Part shown: in pieces, positions 1-10,371 of the stretch
Layout: each line of letters starts with the position of its first letter
How positions within the stretch are numbered: position 1 is the first letter of the stretch
From: Wurfbainia villosa
Lineage: Eukaryota; Streptophyta; Magnoliopsida; Zingiberales; Zingiberaceae
Reading direction: 5' to 3'
NCBI GenBank assembly: GCA_025175895.1
Contig: CM046006.1
Location: forward strand, 63,074,288 to 63,138,287
DNA length: 64,000 bases
Notes under the pieces: generated by a model
The model's database searches: none
Told to the model about the DNA's origin: nothing
Seen by the model: only the letters and a program-made list of their open reading frames with translations
Made by a program: the position numbers and the translations under genes

Positions 1-517
1 TCTCCTCATGCTTCACAGAAGGCTCCACAGTCTTCATCATATTGAGGAGCTCAGGAATAGTGGAATCTAATTTGTTCATCTGATAGTTCATCACAAATTG
101 TGAGAAACTCTTGGGCAAACAATAAAGAATTAAGTCAATACTTAATTCATGATCCATCACAAACCCGAGGGTGGCCAGCCGCTCGATGTACCCATTCATC
201 TTTAGCACAAACTGCACTATAGACGAACCTTTTTGCATCTTATAGGTGAAGAGGAGCCTGGAGACTTCGAACCTTTCGGATCTCGCTTGCTCATTAAACA
301 ACTCATGAAGATGGAAGACTATGGTATTATCATCCATATGCTCATGCTGCTTCCGCAGCTCGGGTACCATCGCGGCTAGCATTATGCAACTCACTAGTTC
401 AGAATCAATCACATGTTTCTGATAAGCCAACAATTGGTCCAGAGTTGCGTTATCACTAGGACAGGCGGGAAGAGACTCTTCGAGGACATACGCAAGCTTT
501 TCAACCTTGAGAATAAC
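1..517 (-). pseudogene. Ty1/copia gag fragment (UBN2-type), runs off the window edge
   Basis: The minus strand is open from 517 to position 1. It reads as the middle of a plant copia Gag: an acidic start, then a KQHEHMDD-like stretch, an RLLFTYKMQKGSS-like stretch, and LPKSFSQFVMNYQMNK. These match what I know of the UBN2 (gag-polypeptide of LTR copia-type) family, the structural capsid precursor. A TGA at 518-520 closes the frame upstream, and the usual first 50 or so residues are missing. The sequence changes abruptly at about 545 to LTR sequence of element A, so the gag is cut by a rearrangement. The Gag type differs from those of elements A to E, so it belongs to another copia lineage. 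Zinc knuckle and pol, if present, lie outside the window. Confidence 0.85.
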
Positions 518-766
518 TCATAAGTTTCTAAGCTAATCCAGAATTAAGTCCAATGTGCCTTGGCGGTGTAGACACCGTTAACATGACATAGCCGATGGAA
601 GCATCTGAAGGCTAGCGCGATGGATGAACAAGTCATGGATGACTTGGAGGGATCCGAGAGGCGTGACACTGATGGAGATGGCTAAAAGGCTTAGGTCTAG
701 GCTAATGGTGGTCTAGCAAGTATGGGGGCACCATACTTGGGTTAAAACCTCATGTTTGAGGTGTGC

Positions 767-1103
767 CAGTCGACTGGTGCCATGTGGCAGTCGACTGGCG
801 TAGTCAACTAGGGTTTGACTGTGGGAAATGGCCAAACAGTCGACTGTCGGAGCTTGGCACTCGACTGATCGGCCGAGCAGTCGACTAATCATATAATCAG
901 TCAACTAATGCTCGGATATTCGGCCACATAATGGAGTCTCACTCGACTGCTTCGGCCAGCAGTCGAGTGATGCTTGATCAGTCGACTGATGCTCGTGATC
1001 AGTCGACTGATGTCCTAGCCGTTGGACTTTTCCAGCATGGATTACACCATTGTCTCATAGCAACACTGTGATCAGTCGACTGATGGTCCCGAGCAGTCGA
1101 CTG
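767..1103. promoter_or_regulatory. Cluster of CAGTCGACTG palindromes upstream of the TATA box (element A)
   Basis: Perfect 10-nt palindromes CAGTCGACTG occur at 767-776, 788-797, 837-846, 979-988, 1000-1009, 1073-1082 and 1094-1103, with several near copies (such as CACTCGACTG) between them. They end about 30 bp upstream of the TATA box, where enhancer sites of a U3 promoter would lie. Sireviruses are known for clustered palindromes in their LTRs; whether this exact core has been reported I cannot say. Binding of a protein is inferred. Confidence 0.6.
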
Positions 1104-1131
1104 ATCAACATTTTCCAGCACAGGTTGAAGC

Positions 1132-1139
1132 TATAAAAG
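1132..1139 (+). promoter_or_regulatory. TATA box of element A 5' LTR
   Basis: TATAAAAG sits in GCTATAAAAGGAGCTC directly after the palindrome cluster. The same context occurs in the 3' LTR at 8576-8583, and matching TATAAAAG boxes occur at a similar place in the LTRs of C, D, E and G. Confidence 0.7.
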
Positions 1140-1627
1140 GAGCTCGTGATGGAGAAAAATGGATCCGATTTTTGAGAGCTTTAGGGGCAATTTGTTGCTG
1201 CAAATCAGGTCTCCAAGTGCTAATCAAATAACCAAGCATTCAAGCAATCAAAAGCAAGAGTTGTAAAGTTTTTCTTTACTTGTCTTTCATATAAATTGTT
1301 GTAATTGCTTGTTTTAGTTTCTTACTGTTGTAAGATTGCTTGTAAGGGGTTTCTCCGCCTCCGACTTGTGTCGAGAAGGAGCGTTTATCATAGTGGTGTG
1401 TCATTGGCATCGCTAGGGTTCGTACGAACCCAATCCGTGGAGTAGGAACCATTCAATTCTGAACCACGTTAAATATTTGTGTTTGCGTTGTTGTTTATTT
1501 CGTTATTGCTTTCATTACTATTCTGTTGTGCGCTAACAAAATTGTAGAGACAACCACGATCGAATTCCATCTACGAACGAACACGACGCTATTCACCCCC
1601 CTCTAGCAGATTCAAATATCCTACAAT

Positions 1628-1639
1628 TGGTATTAGAGC
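1628..1639 (+). other. Primer binding site of element A
   Basis: TGGTATTAGAGC lies two bases after the LTR end. It matches the complement of the 3' end of initiator tRNA-Met (TGGTATCAGAGC) with one C-to-T change. This fixes the LTR end and the plus orientation. Confidence 0.85.
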
Positions 1640-1692
1640 CCGGGGCTCTTCTATGGATTAACAACCCGGAGTCAAGACGCTAGAGGAACAAG

Positions 1693-3357
1693 ATGGAATT
1701 CCAAGACAAGCTTGGATGGGACATCAACACTCCACCGCCATATGATCGAGAAGACTTTTTGGCGTGGAGAACAAGATTGGAGACATTCTTGATGATGGAT
1801 ATAGAGGATTGGTTCATCCCCGTAGAAGGTTTTGAACCTCCTCGGGATAAGAAGGGACAAGTCCTCAAATTGAAGAAATGGACCCAAGAGAAACGACAAA
1901 AATTCAAAACCGAAGCCAAGGTAACAAAACTTTTAGAAGATTTGATACCTAATGATGTTTTGTCTAGGCTAGGTTAATATCTTGATGCCAAGGAGCTATG
2001 GGACAAATTGGCCAAGTTCAATGAGAAGCCCCACTTGGCACAAGTAGAAGAAGATAAGGAAGAGGATGAAGAGAGTTCATCATCCTCATGAGCAAGTGAG
2101 GAATCGGAAGTTGAAGAGGAGTCAACTTCCGGATCGGTGGAAGAAGAGGTGGAAGAAGTAGAAGACACCTCCATCTCTAGGATTGAGGGGGAGGAAAGAA
2201 TTTCCACTCCGGAGCAACAAGAGAAAGCTTCCACATCCGGTCAAGATGAAGAAGATCCAATTCCGGCACCTACCACCACCATAGGTAACTCAAGCATGTC
2301 AATTGTAAATAAAAATCATATAATATGCTTTGAGTGTAGGGAATCTGGATACTACAAGAGTAAGTGTCCGAAAAGAGTTAAGAAGTCTCCTCCGACACCA
2401 AAAGTCAATGAAAAAGTCAAGGATGTCGGTGTCCCCACCAAGAAGAGCAAGGAGCACGTGGTGTGCTTCAAATGCCGACAACCGGGACACTATAGGAGCC
2501 AATGTCCTAGAAGAAAGGAGAGAGCTTCACAAGTAGGGGGAGTCTCTAAGACTAACCCTAAGGTATATTTTCATATTGCTCACTCTTTAAATTCTAAACA
2601 AAAGCATGCTAGAATTAATTCAAATAATTTTGCTATTACTCATGAATCAAAGCATGCTAGGAATGATAACTCTAGGTCTATTTCAAAGAAGGAGAAATTT
2701 GGGACTAATGTCCCTAGAAATGTCATTCCTAAGAAAAAAATTAAGAAAATCGAAAACCATTTAGGTATCAATCCCAATAAGGGTAGACATATGTCTAAAG
2801 TGAATGGTGATGCCCAAAAACCTAATCAAAAATCATTTGGGCAATTAGAGTTAGAAAATCAAGCCTTGAGGTCAAGGCTTGAGAAATTGGAAAAGACCCT
2901 TGCAAATATGAAAAATCAATTTAAAGGGTCAAAGTGTCAAACTCTAGGATCTAGAAGTCAACAAAAAGGGTGTAAGAGCCAAGAATCATCTAGGAGACAA
3001 GGTTTGGGTCACAAACCTATGTCTAAGAAAGTAATGCCTACTTATCACAATGTTTCATTTGATTATGGAACTAAACCTAGATCTAAGAAAACCAAGGTCT
3101 TCAGGGAAATTATTCCTAAGGCCAACCATAGTGTGTGCTTAGTGGCTAGGGTTTCTAAGAAACCTAAGGAAGCCATTAAGAAGGTTAGGAGGGAGGCAAT
3201 CCCTAAGACTAACCGCAAGACCATAATGACCAAGGCTAATAAGCCTAGAAGGGTCATTAGGAAGGTATCTAGGGAGGTTATCCCTAAGGAATACCTAATT
3301 AATCCAATGAGCTCAAATAGATTTTGGGTTCCAAAGAGCGTGATTGATTCACGTTAA
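1693..3357 (+). pseudogene. gag: gag of element A, two in-frame stops, no UBN2 core
   Basis: The reading starts MEFQDKLGWDINTPP, a DUF4219-like Gag N-terminus, and stays in one frame to 3357. It has a TAA at 1975-1977 and a TGA at 2089-2091. A Ser/Glu-rich acidic stretch follows, then two CCHC knuckles: CFECRESGYYKSKC, where the His is Tyr, and CFKCRQPGHYRSQC, which is intact. After that come a Lys-rich basic region and a coiled-coil segment (ENQALRSRLEKLEKTL). The end, FWVPKSVIDSR, resembles the WVPK ends of C and D. The central UBN2 domain is reduced to about 15 residues (AKELWDKLAKFNEK), compared with about 120 in D. His-to-Tyr and both stops fit C-to-T or G-to-A decay. No pol follows. Confidence 0.85.
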
Positions 3358-3738
3358 ATGGGTTAGGGTGTGCCAACTTTGATTGGATGGGTAGTTAACT
3401 CAACCATAGCAAAGTTGGCATGTTAGGTTATTTTCAAGGTTATGGATACCTTGGAAATAGGTTTGATATTCTATCCTAAAAGATTTTAGGATGTGCCAAT
3501 ATATTTTTGAAATCATGAAAAATCAATAAAATTGGCACAATCTAAATTTAGAGGTCATAGTGTGTCATTTTGATCTTTGGCACACTTTAGGAATCAATGT
3601 ATCAAGAGAAGTGTTTTTAAGGTGTAGAAGTTACATCAAGAGTGATACTCAAGTGCCACACACCTTGATGTCTTGCACTTACCATGCTTCATGTGTTTCA
3701 CCATGTGTTTGCATGGAAGGAATGTCTAGGGTGGATTG

Positions 3739-3800
3739 CATCTCACAAAACAAGTCTTTTACCTTGATTGTGTATTTCAACACTTAGAAAGGGTGAGATG
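3739..3800 (+). other. Conserved post-gag hairpin block, element A copy 1
   Basis: CATCTCAC (3739-3746) pairs with GTGAGATG (3793-3800) across a 46-nt loop. The same arms, with related loop sequence, lie after gag in C, D and E. The right arm is followed by TTAGG, as in C. It starts 382 nt after the gag stop. Confidence 0.7.
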
Positions 3801-3810
3801 TTAGGATTTT

Positions 3811-4609
3811 AAAACCATTGGATGTTAATGTTTGCTAAAATGAAATAAAATATCAAAATACATTAACGAATACATGAATATAAGAATAACAATAATATAT
3901 TCGATATACAAGATTAAACATGAGAAAATGAAGCAAGAATGGATAAAGAAATCGAGATTTTCTGAATTTCAGAACTGAAAATCAAATATCAGTCGACTGA
4001 TACAGTTATCAGTCGACTGATCATACTGTAGCATGATACAATGTGTCAAGCAGTCGAGTGTTGTTTCCAGGACTCGACTATTTTGTATATCAGTCGACTG
4101 ATAGTACTGTTCATCGAGGCAAAGGATCATCAGTCGAGTGCTCGTTGTGTAGTCGAGTGGTGATCGCATCGATCGATGAGTAACATCGATCGACCGATGT
4201 TCTTAACGACACGAAGACTCGGCGATCAATTCAAGCAGGCAAGCGATCGTTTGCCGGTTCGGTAAAATCGCTCATAAGCCGCAATTAGTCAACTCATGTT
4301 GCACATCAGTCGACTGGCGTCGCGATTTTATAACGCCGAACCGCTAGGGTTCGGCGTCTTCATGCGTCGATCTCTTGCCTTCTTCCTCCTCTCCGATCGC
4401 CGCTTCCTTCTCCAACCAACTTTTCCGACCGCGCCAATCACCTAAGCCTTAGGTTTGATAGCTAAACTCTTCCACTCACATTTTCACTCATCTCACAACT
4501 CTAATCCACTCATTTCAGCGACTTTTTCCTCTTCGATTAGGGTTTCGGCGATCCATTGCTCCGACGATCTTTTCAGCGGTATCTGAGTACCCTCTCATCA
4601 TCGTCCTAA
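3811..4609 (+). promoter_or_regulatory. Promoter and leader of the extra gene in element A
   Basis: Perfect CAGTCGACTG palindromes occur at 3990-3999, 4010-4019, 4091-4100 and 4307-4316. A TATA-like TTTTATAA follows at 4327-4334. Right after it is a perfect inverted repeat, ACGCCGAACC (4333-4342) and GGTTCGGCGT (4348-4357), with a GCTAG loop. Then comes a pyrimidine-rich leader up to the ATG at 4610. The order palindromes, TATA, leader copies the LTR promoters in this window. The start of transcription is inferred. Confidence 0.5.
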
Positions 4610-5885
4610 ATGGTGCCAAAGTATAACTTTCTTACTCCTCTAAAACCCTAATTTTTCCATTATAACTTGCTATGATCTAATCGTGCATTTGTGCCTTTGC
4701 ATTTCATGTCATTGCATTGCATTCATATAGGCGATCCCGTAGAAATGACCCACCCGAGGTTGAATCACGGTTGTACCAAGCCATGTTAGTTAGGTACATC
4801 GATAGGGATTTCTTTACATGTTACTGTAGTGACGTCATGGAAATATTTTCATATTATCATCTCATGAAAATAGTATTATGCACACATGCCATCAATGATG
4901 ATCTCCTTAAGGAGTTCTATCAAAACTTAAAGAAGGTAGACGATTTTGGCCCTACCTACACTACCCGCGTTGCAAAACGCGATTTAGAGTTCACTCCTGC
5001 GATATTGCAGGAGTTTCTTGAGTGTAAACCATCGGCTGACACTTTCATTTTCTACCCTACCTTCGATGCTCCTTTACCCGAGCCCTTTGACCATATCTCT
5101 TTGAATTCCATGCATGAGCATGTTTTTGGTCATCCTCGTCCACCAGCTCAGAACTTATTTCCCATCAATGAGCTATCTGCGCCCGATAATGTACTTTACA
5201 AAGTCATTGTTGGGTGCCTTCTTTCGATTGTGACTCGGGGTCTGGCCAAGATTCAGCCTCCCCATCTCTTTCTCCTATACGCCATGCGTCATAGACTAGA
5301 TATAAACATTGCATTGAACATGTTTCATTGCATTGTACATTTCATATCCCCTGTGCAGGGGAAAGTGCAAATGCCTTTTGGCCACATCATCACTGCATGG
5401 TTAGAGTCTTTAGGCATAAACATTAATAGGGGATCGTTGAGGGTTCTATCTGAGGTGTACGACTGCATATCAGTTCGAACTTCTCGTTGGCGAAGCTACG
5501 GATGGGACAAGGGCAGATGGAGCTGGCACCTCGACCTCCGCCCAGGGCACGTGGGGAGCCACCTCGAGTGCCTAGAGAGGTTGTAGAGGATTATGAGGAT
5601 CCGGTCTTTGATGAGGAGGACCCGGATGCCGGCAGATGCATCGAGTCCATCGGATAGGTTTGGGCGGTGAGGTCGATTCGGGACTACCGAGACAATGACT
5701 CTGCCGAGCTCTTAGTGGGCCAATCCTCCATGGGCGAGCATCTTAGTCGGATGGAGGAGCGCTACATTAGCATTCAGGAGTCCCAGAGCCACATCGAGCA
5801 GCATCAGCTCGATATGTACGAGATGATGCGAGCCTGGACCTTGAGCCAGCAACATCCTCCACCTCCACCTTCTGCAAATGATTAG
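4610..5885 (+). pseudogene. Extra gene in element A: putative plant transposon-type protein, one intron, broken
   Basis: Exon 1 (4610-4620) starts at an ATG and reads MVPK. A 110-bp intron (4621-4730) begins GTATAA and ends CATATAG. Exon 2 continues in frame (RSRRNDPPEVE...) to about 5470. The stretch LLKEFYQNLKKV, later EFTPAILQEFL, and near the end MPFGHIITAWLESLGI resemble the 'putative plant transposon protein' domain of plant repeats; this is from memory and unverified. Near 5470-5500 a frameshift is likely, because the next frame gives a Pro-rich acidic stretch (PREVVEDYEDPVFDEEDP), then a TAG at 5655-5657. In the same frame, 5667-5885 reads a Gln-rich coiled coil (MEERYISIQESQSHIEQHQ) with a proline tail. 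Biochemical role unknown. Element B lacks the whole unit. Confidence 0.6.
4621..4730 (+). other. Predicted 110-bp intron in the extra gene
   Basis: The donor AAA|GTATAA follows the 11-nt first exon and the acceptor is TTCATATAG|GCG. Splicing joins an upstream ATG to the long frame without a stop. Without splicing, the long frame has no ATG near its start. No RNA evidence is available to me. Confidence 0.55.
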
Positions 5886-6343
5886 AGCTAGAGGATGTTA
5901 GGATTTTTGTTTTCAGTTTTTGTAGTGAGATTGAGCATCTCAAATCTCCATTTTGGATGTAAAAACTGAAGTTTTTTTTAATTGAATGAAATATTCTATT
6001 TATGAAAATCACTTGTGTCTGATTATGTGCTTGTATTAATGTATTGGTTTATGGAAAATTGCCACATCATGACATGAAATTTCATCTTATCATATAACAT
6101 GTCATGCTATTGTTTAGGATTATTTTAGATGTCATGTTTTATTTTTTGATTATATCATATGTCATTACATCATGATCATTGGTCATGCGTTAGTATTAAT
6201 ATCATTTATGCCATGATCATTCATGCATTTATTTTGATTAAAAATTGATTTAAGGAAAAATGGCATGACTTAGAGTCCCATTTATAAGGGAATCAAGTAG
6301 GGTTGCCTAGAAAATGCATGAGGCCATAATAATCCCAACTCCA
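5886..6343 (+). other. 3' flank of the extra gene, then spacer shared with element B
   Basis: AT-rich sequence with no gene. The 14-nt string GATGTTAGGATTTT occurs at 5894-5907 and again at 3797-3810, so it brackets the extra gene as a direct repeat. From about 6085 the sequence aligns by eye with element B from about 32465 (CATATAACATGTCATG against CATATAATATGTCATG), which marks the right limit of the segment that B lacks. Confidence 0.5.
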
Positions 6344-6401
6344 CATCTCACATCACATTGACATGTATGTGTATTTATACACCCTAGATACATGTGAGAT
6401 G
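6344..6401 (+). other. Conserved hairpin block, element A copy 2
   Basis: CATCTCACAT (6344-6353) pairs perfectly with ATGTGAGATG (6392-6401) over a 38-nt loop; CTAGGA follows. Element B keeps the left arm at 32732-32739 but has lost the right arm by a deletion. Confidence 0.65.
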
Positions 6402-7630
6402 CTAGGATAATAAGTTAGGTTCAAGGTGCATAGGTAGTGCATCTAGATGAACTCAAACTTATTTCAATCATCACTAAGAATCATGAGGAAAGCTAATATA
6501 CAAGTTATGTATATTTAGCCAATAAACCATGGTTCAAAATAGGTTTTCAAAAACATTTTAAAATCATTTTAGAAAACCTTGGTGAAGTCTATCTTTTGAT
6601 AGCCATCATCATTGTAGAAGTTGATACAAAGTAGATCAAAAACTTTAAAGTTTTAATAGTTTTTGAACTTTGTACCAATCTCCTATTTCAATGGTTAAAA
6701 TATTTTTTCAAAATTTTTCACCGATTGTATGTGTGATAAGTAATATACGTATCAAATTTGGTGATTTTTCGATATACGTAGAATTACTTATGAATTTCCA
6801 AAAGTCGAGTCTGATATCTAAAAATCAGGTTTTGATTATCGATCATTGCCTCTATAGCGATCGGTGATGGGCTACTTGGACTTATTGCGGTGATATCACT
6901 CATTGTTGCTTCATGCGATCGGTGATACACATCGATCGTGATAAACTGATAAGTCATTGTCAATGCTAATTTCGAGAAAACTAGGTTTGTTTAGCCCGAT
7001 TTCAGCTACGGTTAAGGTCCCTAATCACTCCTAACCCTAGGATATGCTTTGGGAAGCATTTTAAAGGGTGAAAATCCATTGGATATGGATTTGGAGAGGT
7101 TTTTAGGGTTTGTATCAAATTTAAGGTGTTGGAAAGTTCAATGTTGAATTTCTAACCTTAATTTTGATGGTTTAGAGTTCCTATTGGCTTAAGGGACTTC
7201 CCAAGGACATTGTTGGTGCAATGGTCAAGGGGGAGCCAGCCTTTAGGGGGAGTTATCCATCTTGGGATGATAGATGTGGTTTTTCTTCTTGAAGGGGAGA
7301 ATGTTATCAATTGGGAAAATTGATGGAATTTTAGAAACCCAATTTGGAAATTGGGAGAGTGTATAAGATTGCCTCTCTTGAGTGATATGGGACTTATCAC
7401 TAGGAAGATGGTAGGCATCCTAGGTATTTTTGGACCAAGGGGGAGATTGTAAGATCTCATTGGGACATGAGACATTGACCTCTTTGAGGGGAGATAACCT
7501 TTTTGATGTATGTCAAAAAGGGGGAGAAAAATGTAAGATTACCAATTTGGGATAATTGGTAAGGGATGTGAGTTAGTGTTCTAACTCAATGGTTTGTTTG
7601 GTTTTTGTCAAACATCAAAAAGGGGGAGAT
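6402..7630 (+). other. 3' spacer of element A with repeated polypurine tracts
   Basis: There is no gene here. From about 7200 the sequence repeats AAGGGGGAG-like purine tracts: near 7208, 7242, 7292, 7438, 7483 and 7511, and finally AAAAAGGGGGAGAT ending at 7630, directly before the 3' LTR. The last is the likely plus-strand primer. Multiplied tracts before the 3' LTR are a reported Sirevirus trait. At 6857-6950 a patch rich in GCGATCGGTGAT lies where element B has CAGTCGACTG-like motifs (33120-33180). Confidence 0.65.
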
Positions 7631-9073
7631 TGTTGGTGTAATCGGCCCAGGTCACGATTGACCAGGACTCGAGTTTGACTCAAGTAATGTTTTGATGTTC
7701 GACAAAAACATATGACAATGTGATTGTCATGGGAAAGTCCAAGTCATGGGTACTTGGCATGGAAAGTCCAAGCATGGGTCTTGGCATGGAAAGTCCAACA
7801 TGAGTTGGCAAGGAAAGTCCAAGTGGGACACTTGGCATTTGGGAAAGTCCAAGCATAGGTCTTGGCATGGAAAGTCCAACATAGGTTGGCAAGGGAAAGT
7901 CCAAGCTTGAGTCTTGGAATTTGAGAAGTCCAAGGGGTTTGATATTGGCTACATAAAGTCCAAGCGGGAGTCTTGGCAGCATAAGTCCAATAGTTGGCGG
8001 CGTAAAGTCCAAGCAGAGTCTTGGCGGCGTAAGTCCAATGTGCCTTGGCGGTGTAGACACTGTTAGCATGACATAGCGATGGAAGCCGTCGAAGCACTGG
8101 ATGAACAAGTCATGGATGACTTGGAGGGATCGAGGCGTGAGGTGATGGAGGTGGCTAGAAGGCTTAGGTCTAGGCTAAGGGTGGTCTAGCAAGTATGGGG
8201 AACCATCTTGGGTTAAAACCTCATGTTTGAGGTGTGCGGTCGTGATGCCATGTGGCGGTCATTGGACCAAGTCAACTAGGGTTTATTTGCGGGAGTGGAC
8301 CTAGCGTTCATTGCCATTGTTAAGCGATCGGTGATGGAGCGATCGGTGATCATGTCGATTACCGGCCCGCGCGAATGGAGTCTCACTCGACTGCTTCGGC
8401 CAACAGTCAAGTGATGCTCGATCAGTCGACTGATGCTCGTGATCAGTCGACTGATGTCCTTGCCGTTGGACTTTTCCAGCGTGGATTACACCGTTGTCTC
8501 ACAGCAACAGTGTGATCAGTCGACTGATGGTCCCGAGCAGTCGACTGATCGACTTTTTCCAGCATAGGTTGAAGCTATAAAAGGAGCTCGTGATGGAGAA
8601 AAATGGATCCTGTTTTTGAGAGCTTTAGGGGTGATTTGTTGTTGCAAATCAGGTCTCCAAGTGCTAATCAAATAACCAAGCATTCAAGCAATCAAAAGCA
8701 AGAGTTGTAAAGTTTTTCTTTACTTGTCTTTCATATAAATTGTTGTAATTGCTTGTTTTAGTTTCTTACTGTTGTAAGATTGCTTGTAAGGGGTTTCTCC
8801 GCCTCTGACTTGTGTCGAGAAGGAGTGTTTATCATAGTGGTGTGTGATTGGCATCGCTAGGGTTCGTACGAACCCAATCCGTGGAGTAGGAACCATTCGG
8901 TTCCGAACCACATTAAATATTTGTGTTTGCATTGTTGTTTATTTCATTATTGCCTTCATTACTATTCCGTTGTGTGCTAACGAAATTGTAGAGACAACCA
9001 CGATCGAATTCCATCTACGAACGAACACGACGCTATTCACCCCCCCCCCTCTAGCGGCTTCAAATATCCTATA
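7631..9073 (+). repeat. 3' LTR of element A, 1443 bp
   Basis: It starts TGTTGGTGTAATCGG right after the polypurine tract and ends CCTATA, where the 5' LTR has CCTACA. The first part carries many copies of AAAGTCCAAG...CTTGGCATGG, short degenerate tandem units at about 7735-8060. The TATA box is at 8576-8583. ORFs here (for example on the minus strand at 7680-8108) are just readings of these units. The palindrome region at 8226-8375 is strongly diverged from the 5' LTR. Confidence 0.85.
7735..8060. repeat. Degenerate short tandem repeats in U3 (GGAAAGTCCAAG...CTTGGCATGG units)
   Basis: Units of about 25-40 bp share GGAAAGTCCAA and CTTGGCATGG, which are partly complementary (CCAAG and CTTGG), so the array can form many small hairpins. 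Related arrays occur in the LTRs of element B (29108-29300, 34040-34240) and, inverted, in solo LTR K (about 23645-23800). Confidence 0.65.
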
Positions 9074-10371
9074 GATTCTCCCTTTCAGAGTGTTCGACAT
9101 GTGTAGGTGTAAAACTAAAAGCTAACTAGTGTAAGTCTAGAACATTCATTAGAGCAAATAAAATAAAATACCATGAGATAAATGATGTTAAGCTACCTAT
9201 GGGAACAACTCATGTAAGTAACTTTTAAAAATACTACTAAGGCAGCTTTATATATAACAAAAACTAAGTGCCAAAAGAAACTGAACAACCTATGCATGAA
9301 CAAATGAATGTTAACTAAAATGCAAACACCAGGAAAGAAACTACTGCTAGAAAAAAAATAAAATTTGGGGTCCCCCAGACTTAAGCGAAGCAGTACCTCT
9401 AATATTATGGTCGAGGCAGGAAGTCTGGTAGTCTCGGCATGTTAGGCTCCTGTGAAAACCTGATGTTAAGCCGCTGATGCCACATGTACATTTGATCGAT
9501 CTGAGAGCTGGCGGATGCAACGACCACTCTGTGCTCCTCCTCCCAGGCCCACTATGCCTGTTGGGCACGCATATGCTGTCGCATCTCCTGGTGGTAGGTG
9601 GCCTCCTCCAGCATCGGGCATCCTCCTGAAAGTAAATACGGGCCTCGTCGTAGAAGTCCTCAGCTCACTGGAAGTGTTCCCGTAAGCCTGTAAACTCTGC
9701 CTGCGTATAGGAGCTATGATCATCCCATCGTTGCCCCTGCATCTGCTGCTCGGCGTATATGTCATCGAGGTGCGATCGGAACTCCAAGAAATCGTAGGTA
9801 GAAGTACCTGCATCCTGCTCAAAAGTAGAAAAAGAAAACAGTGTAGGTCTAGGCTTTTCACATGGACTAGGGGGCGCAACATGGCCGTGTGAAATCACAC
9901 GACCTGACCGTGTGCGCCTTTGGAAATCAGGGCACAACCGTGTGAAAACACATTGCCTGACCGTGTGCGACTCTGGAATCAGGGCACGACCGTGTGAAAA
10001 CACATGGCCTAGCCATGCACCCTTTGTTTCTTTTCTCGTGGTGCACAATGGTCTGATTTCTCTCACTCACTTCATCGTATAAACTTAAAAATGACTTTTG
10101 TTTTTACCTAGCAAGTTCTTTCCTTACCTACAAATGCTAAATACCATAAATCAAAGTTTGAATTACAAAAAATTGAATGCAATAAAAAGAAATCCTAAAA
10201 ACTAAACTTGGGTTGCCTCCCAAGAAGCGCTTTGTTTAAGGTCATTTAGCTCAACATTATTCCTACGTTTCATTTGAGGCGTTTGAATCTTGCTCGTGGG
10301 GGAGCAAGATATTTGCTCACCTTACGTCTCCTCCCTTGGGGTCCCTTATCACCATATCTCTTAAATCTTGC
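9074..10371 (-). pseudogene. Decayed 3' part of element J
   Basis: Short minus-strand frames (9466-9882, 9665-10066) overlap in different frames and switch, which suggests one decayed reading rather than genes. Residues such as YAEQQMQGQRWDDHSSY look like a Gln-rich tail. A row of CACGGTCAGGC/CGTGTG-type repeats lies at about 9880-10020. I cannot assign a domain. Confidence 0.3.

Larger units (their letters stand above)
546..1625 (+). repeat. 5' LTR of element A, 5'-truncated
   Basis: This stretch aligns by eye with 8031-9073 of the 3' LTR and ends in CTACA just before the primer site. About 400 bp of U3, including the TGTTGG end, are missing; the cut lies near 545. It holds a palindrome cluster, a TATA box at 1132-1139 and the R/U5 region. 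The palindrome-rich part (about 767-935) is very different from the matching part of the 3' LTR, while the sequence on both sides is nearly the same. Confidence 0.85.
546..9073 (+). mobile_element. Element A: gag-only copia LTR retrotransposon with an extra gene
   Basis: The element has a 5' LTR remnant (546-1625), primer site (1628-1639), broken gag (1693-3357), an extra transcription unit (about 3800-5900), a long spacer with repeated polypurine tracts, and a 3' LTR (7631-9073). No protease, integrase, reverse transcriptase or RNase H was seen, so it is non-autonomous and would need a helper. Its sister element B has the same plan but lacks the extra gene. The left flank is an unrelated gag fragment and the right flank is relic J. 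No target duplication can be tested because the 5' LTR lacks its first 400 bp or so. Confidence 0.88.

Noticed and set aside
2137..2300. ATG at 2137 as the start of a separate protein
   Set aside because: It is in frame with the gag start at 1693; the ORF begins there only because of the stop at 2089-2091.
7680..8108. Minus-strand ORFs rich in LGLSLP/LDFPCQ units (also 29041-29339, 33862-34282, 23538-23831)
   Set aside because: They come from the AAGTCCAAG tandem units in U3 of LTRs; overlapping frames are all open because the units lack stops, with no domain and different frames in each copy.
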